The position numbers and the translations under genes are program-made. A stretch of 59,812 nt of DNA from positions 1-59,812 of the forward strand of contig CALLAC010000013.1 of the NCBI GenBank assembly GCA_938002655.1. The letters run 5' to 3'. Of this stretch, positions 1-9,079 are shown one piece after another. The notes beneath the pieces are model-generated. The model saw nothing but the letters and a program-made list of their open reading frames with translations, was not told the DNA's origin and made no database searches. Every line of letters starts with the position of its first letter. Position 1 is the stretch's first letter. Source of the DNA: an uncultured Cytophagales bacterium. GTDB taxonomy: Bacteria; Bacteroidota; Bacteroidia; Cytophagales; Thermonemataceae.

Positions 1-479
1 TAGAACTTATCAAACAAGTAGAAATCAATATCGATTATATCCTGAAACTTATACAGAAATATAAAAATGAACATATAAAAGATGTTGAAATTATCACTAA
101 AATCAACAAAGTTATCAATGCCACTGTTAAACTACGGGACAAAAAAGATCTTATTAACGAGTTTATTGAATCATTTGATGCCAGCTCCATAATAGAAGAA
201 GAATGGCCAGAATTTGTACATGAAAAAATGAAAAAAGAACTGGATAAAATCATTGAAGAAGAAAAGTTAAACTCACAAGAAACTTATAAATTCATAGAAA
301 AATCTTTTAGTAATGGTTTTATAACAGATATGGGTGTAGAATTTGCTCAAATTTTGCCCCCCATCTCACGATTTTCAAAAGAAAACGAGAGAGGGAAAAA
401 ACGAGAAAGAGTATTAGACAAATTACAAAAGTTTTTTAATATTTTCTCTGATATTGTTAGAAATAAACTAGCTATTTAG
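1..479 (+). CDS. hsdR: Type I restriction enzyme R subunit, C-terminal end (partial at left edge)
   Basis: The frame is open from base 3 to a TAG at 477-479, giving 158 residues with no start inside the window, so this is the 3' end of a gene that begins to the left. The charged, helical sequence ends with an ILPPISRF-type motif (about 349-372) followed by a helix resembling L-x-x-FF-x-x-F. This pattern is typical of the extreme C-terminus of HsdR, the ATP-dependent translocase and nuclease subunit of type I restriction-modification complexes, where the helical tail contacts the methylase core. The nuclease and helicase motifs and the hsdM/hsdS genes would lie upstream, out of view. The end looks intact, not truncated. 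An in-frame ATG at 228 is internal, not a start. Confidence 0.8.
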   Translation, partial: ELIKQVEINIDYILKLIQKYKNEHIKDVEIITKINKVINATVKLRDKKDLINEFIESFDASSIIEEEWPEFVHEKMKKELDKIIEEEKLNSQETYKFIEKSFSNGFITDMGVEFAQILPPISRFSKENERGKKRERVLDKLQKFFNIFSDIVRNKLAI

Positions 480-484
480 GTATA

Positions 485-1045
485 TTTTAGAAGTAGCTCA
501 TTATTGCCATAGATATTGAGCAGAGCTTGAAGGAGATGAAGCCCTTGTTTTCTGATAGTATTTACAAGCAAACAAAGATAAACGCCCCTTGTAAGGTTCT
601 GAAACAGATTTTTATCCTCCGAATAGCTTATTCAGCGACATTGTGGGTAAAAGAAACTTCTCTGACGCAAGCAAAACAAGCACCTGCCTTTCATCCGTTT
701 TCAAAAGGTTCAAAAGATTTCTGCTTTGGCTATTTTTGGATTTTTACGACTACAACAACTACGGCTCTTGGCATAATGAATAACCTCCTTGCTGGCTCGA
801 GCTATTTGTGCTAATATCTTGCCTTGATGCCCCAACTGACCGCCCTGAATTTGCTCAGATGACTATGGCTACTACTCGAGTTCTGCTCTAAACGACGACG
901 TAATTCAGCATTTTCTGCTTTTAACGCAACGTTCTCTTTCCAAAGCCTATTTATTACAACTCCTAAAAGTATTTGCTATTACTTCTCTATCGAGCTGGGT
1001 AGTTTCCTCTCCGAAAAATGAAAAAATTTTTCTCAATTTCGCAAG
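485..1045 (-). pseudogene. IS66-family transposase (TnpC) relic 1, internally deleted
   Basis: Read on the minus strand, this gene-free stretch holds scattered pieces of an IS66 transposase in several frames. The N-terminal leucine-zipper-like block (KENVALKAENAELRRRLEQN, about 860-947) runs into a shortened QLGH region. After an internal deletion come a KNSQSRNLLN-type block (about 650-740) and the C-terminal RKQGLHLLQALLNIYG block (500-555). The catalytic middle is missing and stops and frameshifts are frequent. About 150 bases of the N-terminal part match relic 2 at 20.15-20.45 kb, in opposite orientation. It lies just beyond the hsdR stop and ends about 80 bases from the 3' end of the PLP-enzyme gene. 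No terminal inverted repeats were recognised. Confidence 0.75.
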
Positions 1046-1122
1046 TACTTAAATAGTTACAATCTTTCTCAATTTGCTTACATTGTATGCTGTCAATATC
1101 TACTAAATCAGGTTTTAGTTGA

Positions 1123-2007
1123 TCATATTGATTTTGATTGCTCGAATATCCCTCCTGTATGTATGAGAAGCACCTTGCTGTTTTCGGCAAAGTAATTTTT
1201 TCCTAATAAATCAAAGAAAGCAAAAAACATTTTTCCCGTATAAACCGATTCGGTAGGAATTTGAAATTTCTGCTTGAAATTTTCTAAAAAATTCAAAAGC
1301 TCATTTGTTTTTTTAGCATAACCGCCAAAATGATAGTCTAAAAGCAACTCAAAAGGTTGAAAAGATTGATTTTGTAGCAGGTTTTGTATGTCTTTGTATA
1401 AGAAAGAAGCATTTTTTAGCACAGGAATTCCCAGTAATTTAGTATTTGTACCCAAGAGACTTTTGGCAAGCCCTGCCAAGGTTCCACCTGTTCCTACGCA
1501 GCAAAGTACATAATCAAAACTGAAAGAAAGTTGTGGCAAAAAGTCTAATATCTCGCTTGCACCCTGAACGGCTAATGTATTAGAACCTCCTTCGGGAATG
1601 AGATAAAATTTCCCAAATTTTTGCCTCAAACTCTCAACAAAATCCACATTGTTTTTTTCACGATAGCTTTGCCGACTAACAAAATGCAGTTCCATTCCCC
1701 ATTTTTGTGCTTGTAATAATCTTGCGTTAAGAACAGACGGTTTTTCTCCTCTGATAATCCCGATGGTTTCAAAGCCCCAACGCTCTCCCGCTGAAGCAAC
1801 TGCTAAAATATGATTGGAATATGCCCCGCCAAAAGTAAGTAGTTTACGCAAACCCAATTTTCTTGCTTCTTGTAAATTATACTTTAACTTAAACCATTTA
1901 TTACCCGAAATGTAGCTATCAATTTTATCCAAACGCAAAACGTAAGTTTCTACTTTTTCTGTAAAATTCACCTTTTCTAAAACATTGAAAGAGTTGATAA
2001 AAATCAT
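1123..2007 (-). CDS. PLP-dependent ACC deaminase / D-cysteine desulfhydrase family enzyme
   Basis: This 294-residue fold-type II PLP enzyme belongs to the family of 1-aminocyclopropane-1-carboxylate deaminase and D-cysteine desulfhydrase. The PLP lysine sits in SGNKWFKLKYN (K about 37), followed by GGAYSNH, the EGGSN loop and the glycine-rich phosphate-binding GTGGT turn. Substrate cannot be decided by eye; D-cysteine or another D-amino acid is more likely than ACC in this phylum. The ATG at 2007 places SGNKW at the usual distance from the N-terminus; ATGs at 2049 and 2100 are possible, but the latter overlaps the divergent globin gene. The C-terminus ends IHTGGIFEQSKSI where relatives usually read IHTGG-x-x-G, and the IS66 relic begins about 80 bases beyond, so the last residues may have been replaced. 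Confidence 0.85.
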   Translation of the reverse strand: MIFINSFNVLEKVNFTEKVETYVLRLDKIDSYISGNKWFKLKYNLQEARKLGLRKLLTFGGAYSNHILAVASAGERWGFETIGIIRGEKPSVLNARLLQAQKWGMELHFVSRQSYREKNNVDFVESLRQKFGKFYLIPEGGSNTLAVQGASEILDFLPQLSFSFDYVLCCVGTGGTLAGLAKSLLGTNTKLLGIPVLKNASFLYKDIQNLLQNQSFQPFELLLDYHFGGYAKKTNELLNFLENFKQKFQIPTESVYTGKMFFAFFDLLGKNYFAENSKVLLIHTGGIFEQSKSI

Positions 2008-2056
2008 ACTTTCGTTTTGAAAATAATCGTAATTTGAGGAAAAATACATAACTCTT

Positions 2057-2473
2057 ATGACAGCCGAACAATCTGAAATCATTAAACAATCGTTTCCCAA
2101 AGTGCTTGCAAGAACATTCGGGAATGTTCGTCTTCTTTACGAAAAACTCTTCGAGCTTGCCCCCGAAACCAAAGAGCTTTTCAAAAATACTTCAATGGAA
2201 CGACAATCGCAAATGCTTGTAGCGGCAATAGGAAAGCTTGTCCGAAGTATTGATAACTGGGAAAATGTAAAACCTGATCTAGAAGCCCTTGCCAAACGCC
2301 ACGCAGGTTATGGCTTAAAACCCGAACACTTTGTTTCCTTCGGAATAGCTTTTTTACATATGCTCAGAAGTATCTACGAAAACGAATGGAATAGCAGTTT
2401 GGAAGAGGCTTGGAAAGCCGTCTATCAAAGAATTTCGGAAGTAATGATTAGCACACTCTTTGTTAAATCTTAA
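2057..2473 (+). CDS. Single-domain bacterial globin
   Basis: The 138-residue protein is a complete three-over-three globin of the flavohaemoglobin type without the reductase domain. The start (TAEQSEIIKQSFPKV) resembles helix A of flavohaemoglobins. The proximal haem-ligand histidine is expected in LAKRHAGYGLKPEHF (about residues 78-92), a classic helix F signature. Likely roles are oxygen or nitric oxide binding in the cytoplasm; without a reductase domain it would need an external electron donor for NO dioxygenation. The gene is divergent from the PLP enzyme (50 bases between the chosen starts) and convergent with the TPR lipoprotein gene, whose stop is 2 bases away. Confidence 0.92.
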   Translation: MTAEQSEIIKQSFPKVLARTFGNVRLLYEKLFELAPETKELFKNTSMERQSQMLVAAIGKLVRSIDNWENVKPDLEALAKRHAGYGLKPEHFVSFGIAFLHMLRSIYENEWNSSLEEAWKAVYQRISEVMISTLFVKS

Positions 2474-2475
2474 AC

Positions 2476-3576
2476 TTACTTTGCAATAATTTGCTCTTTG
2501 GCTGGTTGTGCTTTCCACAAAGAATCTTGTAGGCGTTTCATTCGCTCTTGTTCCAATTTTTCTTTTAAAAAATAGAATGCTTGGCGAGCTATTAAATCTT
2601 CGGCATCTTGCTTGATAGCTTTCCGATAAAAATCTAAGGCAAGCTCGTTTCTACCTAATTTTTCATGACAGAGCCCCATAAAATAATTGATTTTGGGCAA
2701 AGCAGGAGCATACTGATAAGCATTTTCCAAAAAATGGAGTGCTTCTTGGTATTTTTCTGTTTTGAGAGCCTGTTCTCCTAAGAAAAAAGAAGCTTGATAC
2801 AAACGATTATTTTGCTGATAGGCTTTCAGAAAATATTTAGCGGCACTATCTTTTTCTTCGAGCTTCTGAAAGGCAAGGGCTTTTTCCAACAGCAAACTAT
2901 CGTATAAATTTCTTATTTTCAAGCCTTTATTTGCCCATTCCAAAGCCTTTGTAGGCTGGTTTTGCTCATTATACAATTGGCTCAACAGTTTGTAACTTTC
3001 TGTATTTGTAGGGTTTTGCTCAATGGCTTTTTGCAAAAAATGATAGGCTTGCAGAGTGTCATTTTTCAAAAAAGCAAGTTTCCCTTTGGCAAAAGTAAGT
3101 TGAGTGGCTTCGGGATAATTTTTTTCAAATATTTGTAAATATTTTTCTGCTTCTTGCCACTCGCTTTGCTCTACGGCAAAATGAAAAGCAAAAAGCAAAG
3201 TCAGAAAGTCATTTTTTCGAATTTTCAGGGCTTTTTGCAAGTTTTTTCTTGCCTCTACAAAATTTTTCAAGCCATTTTCGCATTGAGCTTTTAAGAGATA
3301 GTATTCTGCTTTTTCGGAAATTTCAAGAGCTTTTTCGATGAAATAATTGGCTTTATGATACTCTTTGTGATAGAGATGCCAAACAGCCAGTTGGTAAGCA
3401 ACCATATCTTTTTTAGGGCTATTTGCCCAAGCCTCTTGAAGTGTCTGTAAAGAAGCAAATGAATACAATGCATCTATGGGAGGATTTTCGTGTACGAGAA
3501 AATTAGCTTTTTGTTCTGTACAAGCCCCCAATATCAAAATTGCTTCAATTATGTAAATGCATTTTAATTTGAGCAT
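2476..3576 (-). CDS. TPR-repeat lipoprotein
   Basis: The 366-residue protein begins with a short hydrophobic signal ending in a lipobox (ILGAC, Cys19), so it is probably a lipoprotein. The rest is a run of tetratricopeptide repeats of about 34 residues, from roughly residue 55 to 335, with the usual A/G at position 8 and P near position 32 (for example EALHFLENAYQYAPALPK). TPR solenoids mediate protein-protein contacts; no enzymatic domain is visible. The C-terminal 30 residues are charged. It lies downstream of the E1 gene on the same strand with a 63-base gap, so cotranscription is possible but unproven. The biological role is unknown. Confidence 0.88.
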   Translation of the reverse strand: MLKLKCIYIIEAILILGACTEQKANFLVHENPPIDALYSFASLQTLQEAWANSPKKDMVAYQLAVWHLYHKEYHKANYFIEKALEISEKAEYYLLKAQCENGLKNFVEARKNLQKALKIRKNDFLTLLFAFHFAVEQSEWQEAEKYLQIFEKNYPEATQLTFAKGKLAFLKNDTLQAYHFLQKAIEQNPTNTESYKLLSQLYNEQNQPTKALEWANKGLKIRNLYDSLLLEKALAFQKLEEKDSAAKYFLKAYQQNNRLYQASFFLGEQALKTEKYQEALHFLENAYQYAPALPKINYFMGLCHEKLGRNELALDFYRKAIKQDAEDLIARQAFYFLKEKLEQERMKRLQDSLWKAQPAKEQIIAK

Positions 3577-3639
3577 TTTAGACAGATTATAAAGGTTGCA
3601 AATTCGAATAAATTTGAACTTGAATTCAAGCCTTGCAAA

Positions 3640-6057
3640 TTAGTAGAGCGGAGGAAATTTTTGAGGATTTGCTTCGCTCATCATAGCATAGATTTTATCA
3701 AAGATGTCTTCGGCATTGGGTTTAGAGAAATAGTCGCCATCAGAAGCATAGGCAGGGCGATGGTCTTGTGCATGAATGGTTACAGGGGCAGAATCCAGGT
3801 ATCGGTATGCTCCTTGCACTTCCAAAACTTGTTGCATCATAAATGCCGAAGCTCCTCCTTCTACATCTTCATCAGCAAATACAACTCTATTCGTTTTTTT
3901 GACAGACTGCAAAATACTATGATGTATATCAAAAGGTAAAAGCGTTTGAACATCTATCACTTCTACACTTATACCCACTTCGGCAAGCTGTGTGGCGGCA
4001 TCAATTGCTATTCGGCACATTGAGCCATAAGTAACTAACGTAACATCAGTACCTTCGCGTAAGATTTCAGGTATTCCTAATGGTACGGTAAATTCGCCCA
4101 AATTAAGTGGCATTTTTTCTTTCAAACGATAGCCATTCAGGCACTCAATAATAAGAGCGGGTTCATCAGTTTGAAGCATTGTATTGTAGAAGCCCGCCGC
4201 AATAGTCATATTTCTTGGTACAAGTACTCGAATACCACGAATAGCATGTAAAATCATGCCAATGGGTGAGCCCGAATGCCAGATACCTTCTAAACGATGC
4301 CCCCGTGTGCGTATAATTACAGGGGCTTTTTGCCCACCTTTGGTACGATATTGCAAGCAAGCCAAATCATCTGACATGATCTGAATGGCATAGAGCAGAT
4401 AATCTAAATACTGAATCTCGGCAATAGGACGCAAGCCACGCATTGCCGCACCAATTCCTTGTCCTAAAATAGTACATTCACGAATGCTGGTATCGGTAAT
4501 ACGAATTTCACCAAATTTTTCTTGCAATCCTGCAAAGCCTTGGTTTACATCGCCTATTTTTCCTACATCTTCTCCAAAGGCTACTACCAAGGGATTTTTG
4601 CGGAAAATAGCTTCAAAATTGGCTTGTAAGACTTCCCTGCCATCTACCATTTTAGCATTGGGTGCATAAATAGGCTTTATTTCTTTTACGTGTAAAGCAT
4701 TTTGAGCAGATTCGCTGTAAAGAAAAGAGTTGTATTCATCGCGAGCTAGTGCTTGCTTATCTTTGAGTGTTTGAAGCAACTCTTTTTTAGCAAATTCAGG
4801 CTCATTACGCAAAATGCGTATAGCCTTTTTGAGAGCGATAATTGAGTCTTTTTTGATAGGATTGACAGCACTTTTCAGCTCTTGCTTTACTTTCTGCAAA
4901 GCCTCTTGGTAAGCAGGGTTTTGAGCAATTGCCCAATCCAATGCTTTTTCGGTATCATCTTGATATTTTTTGATAGATTTGAGAAAGTTGTTCCATGCAG
5001 TAGTTTTTGCTTGTTTTACACGCTCTTTGGCTTCTTCTTCAATGCGAGTAAGCTCGGTAATGGTAGCTATGCCATGTTCTAAAATCCATTCTTTAAACAT
5101 TCGGTTACAATCAAAGCTCATTTCCCACTCTAAGCGTTCTCTGGATTTGTAGCGTTCGTGCGAGCCTGAGGTGGAGTGTCCTTGTTGTTGGGTGACTTCC
5201 ACTACGTGTATGAGTACAGGAGTATGCGTTTCGCGACAGATTTTAGCGGCTTTTTGGTAAACATCAATGAGTTTCAGATAATCCCAAGCTTTTACTTTGA
5301 AAATTTCAAATCCTTTTTGTTGGGGATTTTCTCGCTGAAAGCCTGCCAAAGCATCAGAAATACTTTGCTTGATGGTATGGTATTCTTTGGGAACAGAAAT
5401 GCCGTATTCATCGTCCCAAACCGACATCAGCAGAGGCACTTGCAAAACACCTGCGGCATTGAGAGCTTCAAAAAACATTCCTTCGGAAGTAGAAGCGTTA
5501 CCAATGGTTCCGAAGGCTATTTCATTTCCTTTGTTAGAAAATTGTGAAAACTCAGAGAGTTCGGGATTGAGACGATACAATTTAGAAGCCCAGGCTAGTC
5601 CTAAAAGGCGAGGCATTTGCCCTGCAGTAGGAGAAATATCGGCAGAAGAGATTTTCAGTTGGGTTAGGTTTTTCCACGAGCCATCTTTATTGAGTATGCG
5701 AGTAGCAAAATGCGAGTTCATACATCTACCTGCCGAAGCAGGTTCATTTTCTAGCTGCGTATCGGCATAGAGCTGAGCAAAAAAGGCTTCCAAAGTGAGT
5801 TCGCCGATAGCCATCATGAAGGTTTGGTCGCGATAGTAGCCCGAACGCCAATCCCCTACTCTGAAGGCTTTTGCCATTGCAATCTGAGGTAACTCTTTGC
5901 CATCGCCAAAAATACCAAATTTGGCTTTTCCTGCAAAGACTTCCTTCCGTCCCATAAGACTTGCCTCTCGGCTTTCGCAAGCAAGGCGGTAATCGGCTAA
6001 AATATCTTCTTTCGTCAGGCTAATCCCCGTAGCCGTGTTCTGAATATAAAAGCTCAT
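3640..6057 (-). CDS. 2-oxoacid dehydrogenase E1, fused alpha and beta subunits
   Basis: This 805-residue protein joins an E1 alpha-like half (residues about 1-410) to an E1 beta-like half (about 470-790). E1 uses thiamine diphosphate to decarboxylate a 2-oxoacid and acylates the lipoyl arm of E2. The alpha half carries the thiamine-binding region as GNASTSEGMFFEALNAAG, with VWDDEYGIS where the GDG...NN motif has ENN. The beta half has FGEDVGKIGDVNQGF and the QYLDYL and GGQKAPVIIRTRGH segments typical of transketolase-like beta chains. Branched-chain 2-oxoacids are a likely substrate. The ATG at 6057 is preferred because it follows a consensus promoter (6079-6109) and begins the conserved part; an upstream ATG at 6108 overlaps that promoter. 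No E2 or E3 gene is nearby. Confidence 0.92.
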   Translation of the reverse strand: MSFYIQNTATGISLTKEDILADYRLACESREASLMGRKEVFAGKAKFGIFGDGKELPQIAMAKAFRVGDWRSGYYRDQTFMMAIGELTLEAFFAQLYADTQLENEPASAGRCMNSHFATRILNKDGSWKNLTQLKISSADISPTAGQMPRLLGLAWASKLYRLNPELSEFSQFSNKGNEIAFGTIGNASTSEGMFFEALNAAGVLQVPLLMSVWDDEYGISVPKEYHTIKQSISDALAGFQRENPQQKGFEIFKVKAWDYLKLIDVYQKAAKICRETHTPVLIHVVEVTQQQGHSTSGSHERYKSRERLEWEMSFDCNRMFKEWILEHGIATITELTRIEEEAKERVKQAKTTAWNNFLKSIKKYQDDTEKALDWAIAQNPAYQEALQKVKQELKSAVNPIKKDSIIALKKAIRILRNEPEFAKKELLQTLKDKQALARDEYNSFLYSESAQNALHVKEIKPIYAPNAKMVDGREVLQANFEAIFRKNPLVVAFGEDVGKIGDVNQGFAGLQEKFGEIRITDTSIRECTILGQGIGAAMRGLRPIAEIQYLDYLLYAIQIMSDDLACLQYRTKGGQKAPVIIRTRGHRLEGIWHSGSPIGMILHAIRGIRVLVPRNMTIAAGFYNTMLQTDEPALIIECLNGYRLKEKMPLNLGEFTVPLGIPEILREGTDVTLVTYGSMCRIAIDAATQLAEVGISVEVIDVQTLLPFDIHHSILQSVKKTNRVVFADEDVEGGASAFMMQQVLEVQGAYRYLDSAPVTIHAQDHRPAYASDGDYFSKPNAEDIFDKIYAMMSEANPQKFPPLY

Positions 6058-6078
6058 AAAATACAATGTTTGGAGTGG

Positions 6079-6109
6079 CAAAATTATACTTGTAAGGCAA
6101 TATATCAAA
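6079..6109 (-). promoter_or_regulatory. Bacteroidota-type promoter for the E1 gene
   Basis: On the minus strand TTTG (6106-6109) is followed after exactly 19 bases by TAATTTTG (6079-6086), matching the Bacteroidota consensus TTTG-N19-TAnnTTTG. Transcription would start near 6072, about 15 bases before the chosen ATG. It lies between the carboxylase stop and the E1 start, so the two genes need not share a transcript. Confidence 0.7.
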
Positions 6110-6120
6110 AAAATCTTTTT

Positions 6121-7686
6121 TTACAAAGGAATGTTACCGTGTTTCTTTTTAGGTAAAGAAGCTACTTTGTTCTCTAACATTGTGAAAGCTCGTATGAGTT
6201 TTTGGCGAGTTTGCGAAGGCATTATTACTTCATCGATGTATCCTCTGAAAGCGGCTCTGTACGGGTTAGCAAATTTTCGTTCGTATTCTTCAATTTTTTC
6301 TTGCAATTTAGCCTCGGGGTTTTCAGCTTCCATAATTTCTTTGCGGAAAATAATTTCAGCGGCACCTTTTGCCCCCATTACTGCAATTTCAGCTGTAGGC
6401 CAAGCGTAGTTCATATCGGCACCGATATGTTTGGAGTTCATTACATCGTAAGCACCGCCATAGGCTTTGCGTGTAATCACGGTTACTCTGGGCACAGTAG
6501 CTTCGCAGAAAGCATATAAAAGTTTAGCTCCATGATTGATGATGCCGTGCCATTCTTGGTCGGTACCAGGCAAAAAGCCAGGCACATCTTCAAAAACAAG
6601 CAGTGGAATATTAAAACAATCGCAAAAACGTACAAAACGAGCCGCCTTGATACTGGCATTGATATCCAGAACACCCGCCAACACCGCAGGCTGATTGCCC
6701 ACAATACCAATGCTTTTCCCTGCCAAGCGAGCAAAACCTACTACGATATTTTCAGCAAAGTTTTTATGTACTTCTAAAAACGACCCTTCGTCTACCACAC
6801 TTTCAATGATTTCCCGCATATCATAAGGCTGATTAGGATTATCGGGAATAATATCGTCAAGATGAGGACGCAATTCATCGTCTTTGCTAGTATAAAGGTA
6901 GGCAGGCGAATCTTCCTCACAATTTTGAGGTATGTAAGAAAGCAGTTTTTTGATAGTTTCCAGCGTTTCTATTTCGTTGGCACAAGCAAAATGCGTAACT
7001 CCCGATTTAGTACTATGTGTAGAAGCCCCTCCCAATTCTTCGGAAGTTACTTCTTCGTGGGTAACGGCTTTTACAACATTAGGACCTGTTACAAACATAT
7101 AGGAAGTGCCTTCGGTCATCAGGATAAAGTCAGTGATAGCAGGTGAATAAACGGCTCCTCCTGCACAAGGTCCCATGATAGCTGAAATTTGCGGAATTAC
7201 TCCCGAAGCAAGAGTATTTCGGTAGAAAATATCAGCATAACCTGCAAGCGAAACTACCCCCTCTTGTATTCTTGCTCCTCCCGAATCGTTCAAACCAATT
7301 ACAGGAGCACCATTTTTCATGGCCAAATCCATTATTTTACAGATTTTCTCGGCATAGGCTTCGGAAAGTGAGCCACCAAACACCGTAAAATCCTGTGAAA
7401 ATACATACACCAATCGTCCATTGATAGTACCATACCCTGTAACTACCCCATCACCCAAATAGTGCTGTTTATCCATTCCAAAATCACGAGCTCTGTGCAT
7501 GACAAACTTGCCAATTTCCTCAAAAGAGCCTTTATCCAAAAGTAATTCTATACGCTCCCGAGCCGTGAGTTTGCCTTTTTTATGTTGTGCTTCAATTTTA
7601 TCTTTTCCGCCTCCCAAGAGGGCTTCGGCATTTTTTTCTGCTAAAATCTGATATTTTTCAGCTTTGGTTTTTCCTGATTCCATCAT
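6121..7686 (-). CDS. Acyl-CoA carboxylase carboxyltransferase (beta) subunit, propionyl-CoA type
   Basis: The 521-residue protein has both carboxyltransferase lobes of the propionyl/methylmalonyl-CoA group. The N-lobe contains [38 protein letters not shown] and [13 protein letters not shown]; the C-lobe contains the GIVGNQP segment, GFLPGTDQE and [12 protein letters not shown]. It transfers carboxyl from biotin to propionyl-CoA or acetyl-CoA, giving methylmalonyl-CoA or malonyl-CoA, and works with a biotin carboxylase/carrier alpha subunit that is not in this window. Length fits PccB or MmdA; sequence alone does not separate carboxylase from decarboxylase use. A second ATG at 7683 is equally possible. 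A consensus promoter lies 20-50 bases upstream. Confidence 0.93.
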   Translation of the reverse strand: MMESGKTKAEKYQILAEKNAEALLGGGKDKIEAQHKKGKLTARERIELLLDKGSFEEIGKFVMHRARDFGMDKQHYLGDGVVTGYGTINGRLVYVFSQDFTVFGGSLSEAYAEKICKIMDLAMKNGAPVIGLNDSGGARIQEGVVSLAGYADIFYRNTLASGVIPQISAIMGPCAGGAVYSPAITDFILMTEGTSYMFVTGPNVVKAVTHEEVTSEELGGASTHSTKSGVTHFACANEIETLETIKKLLSYIPQNCEEDSPAYLYTSKDDELRPHLDDIIPDNPNQPYDMREIIESVVDEGSFLEVHKNFAENIVVGFARLAGKSIGIVGNQPAVLAGVLDINASIKAARFVRFCDCFNIPLLVFEDVPGFLPGTDQEWHGIINHGAKLLYAFCEATVPRVTVITRKAYGGAYDVMNSKHIGADMNYAWPTAEIAVMGAKGAAEIIFRKEIMEAENPEAKLQEKIEEYERKFANPYRAAFRGYIDEVIMPSQTRQKLIRAFTMLENKVASLPKKKHGNIPL

Positions 7687-7706
7687 TTTTGCAAAGGGTT
7701 TTTTGC

Positions 7707-7736
7707 CAAAAATACAAAAAGGTTTCTTTCAGCAAA
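7707..7736 (-). promoter_or_regulatory. Bacteroidota-type promoter for the carboxylase gene
   Basis: On the minus strand TTTG (7733-7736) is separated by 18 bases from TATTTTTG (7707-7714), close to the consensus TTTG-N19-TAnnTTTG. The predicted transcription start near 7700 leaves a leader of only about 14 bases before ATG 7686. Confidence 0.65.
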
Positions 7737-7787
7737 AAATATTTTGTAGAGTTTTCTAGAAGGCAAAAGTTGAAGTAGATAAAAACT

Positions 7788-7822
7788 AAAACGACCACAG
7801 CTTGAATAGCTGTGGTCGTTTT
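7788..7822 (-). terminator. Rho-independent terminator after the beta-barrel gene
   Basis: A perfect 15-base stem (7788-7802 pairs with 7808-7822) encloses a TGAAT loop, with A/T tracts on both flanks. It lies about 30 bases past the stop of the minus-strand beta-barrel gene and just upstream of the carboxylase promoter. The flanking tracts could let it work in both directions, but only the minus strand has a gene running into it. Confidence 0.8.
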
Positions 7823-7852
7823 GATTGCATAATTACTCTTTTTGTTCTTTTC

Positions 7853-8962
7853 TTATGGACTTACCAAGTAAATACCTACGCTCAGGTAAGGTGTGTTACC
7901 AATATCGTTATTAAGCAAAAATTTCTTGTTAAACAGTCCTTCTTTTATATCACGAGCTTCCGAGAGGTTGAACTTATAATTGTAGCGAAAACCTGCTTGT
8001 AGCGAAATCCAGATAAAGTTTTTGAGAGACTGCTCGTAAATAGCCCTGATTTTAATTTCAGAACGACGAAGCTGTAAGTCGTTGTAAGGACGTAAATCAC
8101 GGCCTATTTGGTCGCTAGTGTTACTGATATGATACGAGTTTCCTACTATTTCATAACCTAACTGTAAAAGAGATTTAGGTGAGAAATTTCGGCGAAAATG
8201 TACTCTTGCAGGGAAAAGTACTTCTACGCCCCAGCGGTCATTAAAGGTACGATTATAAAGCAAAATAGGAATGTGCAAAGTTTCGCCCCCACGATAAGTA
8301 CGTGTAACCCCAATACCCCACATGAAGCGGTCGTTTTTCTTCCAACCATAAATGAACGCTCCGCTGAGTGTTAGTCCACTGCTAAATGCCGTGCCCAATT
8401 CATTGAGCTGAAAATCGCCGTTAATATCTCCTTGAGCTTGGAAAATCATAAAGCGAGTTTCGTTAATAGGCTTAAAGATGGTAGTTCCTATTCCTCCTGT
8501 ACGCAAGCCTCTATCATTAAGGCTTCGGTACAAGCTATATTCTTTCGGGTCATCAATGATGAAACGACTTTCTTGATACTGAGCCATTAAACTTACAATG
8601 ATACTAGATTTGGAAATAATAGGATAATTTACGTTGAAATGCAAACCGTGAACAGCTTTCACATTTACATCATTAGGGCTATCGACTACATCGTTGTAGT
8701 TGGCGTCATTTTTATAGGATTCTCCTTTTTTTGATTGAATACCGAAAGGTCCTTGTACTTCGTAGCCTCCCCCATAGAGTTTGGCAGGCGTGAGGTTCTG
8801 AACTTTTTGCGTGCAATAACGCTTTACGCCCGAACCAACATCTTCATAATTGCTAAAATCATCATCAATAGGTGGAGCATCCACCCCTGTGCTATCTTGA
8901 GCATAGGAAAGCTCTGCTGTAAAAAGCATTGTAAAAAGTAATAAGATTTTTCGCATAAGCAT
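7853..8962 (-). CDS. Secreted outer-membrane beta-barrel protein (DUF6268-like)
   Basis: The 369-residue protein has a clear Sec signal peptide (MLMRKILLLFTMLFTAELSYA, cleavage before Q about 22). The mature part begins with an acidic linker (DAPPIDDDFSNYED) and continues as alternating beta-strands with aromatic girdle residues, ending in a short hydrophobic strand, as expected for an outer-membrane barrel. It resembles the DUF6268 family of uncharacterised Bacteroidota barrels, a tentative match from memory. The ATG at 8962 puts the signal peptide at the N-terminus; longer starts up to 9010 would precede it with non-signal residues. It stands alone, closed by the terminator at 7788-7822. 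Function unknown. Confidence 0.82.
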   Translation of the reverse strand: MLMRKILLLFTMLFTAELSYAQDSTGVDAPPIDDDFSNYEDVGSGVKRYCTQKVQNLTPAKLYGGGYEVQGPFGIQSKKGESYKNDANYNDVVDSPNDVNVKAVHGLHFNVNYPIISKSSIIVSLMAQYQESRFIIDDPKEYSLYRSLNDRGLRTGGIGTTIFKPINETRFMIFQAQGDINGDFQLNELGTAFSSGLTLSGAFIYGWKKNDRFMWGIGVTRTYRGGETLHIPILLYNRTFNDRWGVEVLFPARVHFRRNFSPKSLLQLGYEIVGNSYHISNTSDQIGRDLRPYNDLQLRRSEIKIRAIYEQSLKNFIWISLQAGFRYNYKFNLSEARDIKEGLFNKKFLLNNDIGNTPYLSVGIYLVSP

Positions 8963-9079
8963 TTTTAGGTTTAAGTTGTAAAAAATGTTTTGATATATGC
9001 AATTTAACAAATATTTAGAAACTGCAAGTTTTTTTGTAAAAAATTTTAGGCTTACTTACTTAAAGAGGAATATGAAAGT

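Noticed and set aside
527-814. A 95-codon plus-strand open frame between hsdR and the PLP enzyme
   Set aside because: It lies antisense to IS66 C-terminal motifs of relic 1, has low-complexity Thr runs and no recognisable domain, so it is chance coding over decayed DNA.
987-1190. A 67-codon minus-strand frame overlapping the PLP enzyme 3' end
   Set aside because: It overlaps the enzyme in a different frame and runs into the IS66 relic; no independent start or domain is visible.
3619-3630. A perfect 12-base palindrome CTTGAATTCAAG between the E1 and TPR lipoprotein genes
   Set aside because: A single short AT-rich palindrome is expected by chance in this composition, and no second copy or linked motif was found.
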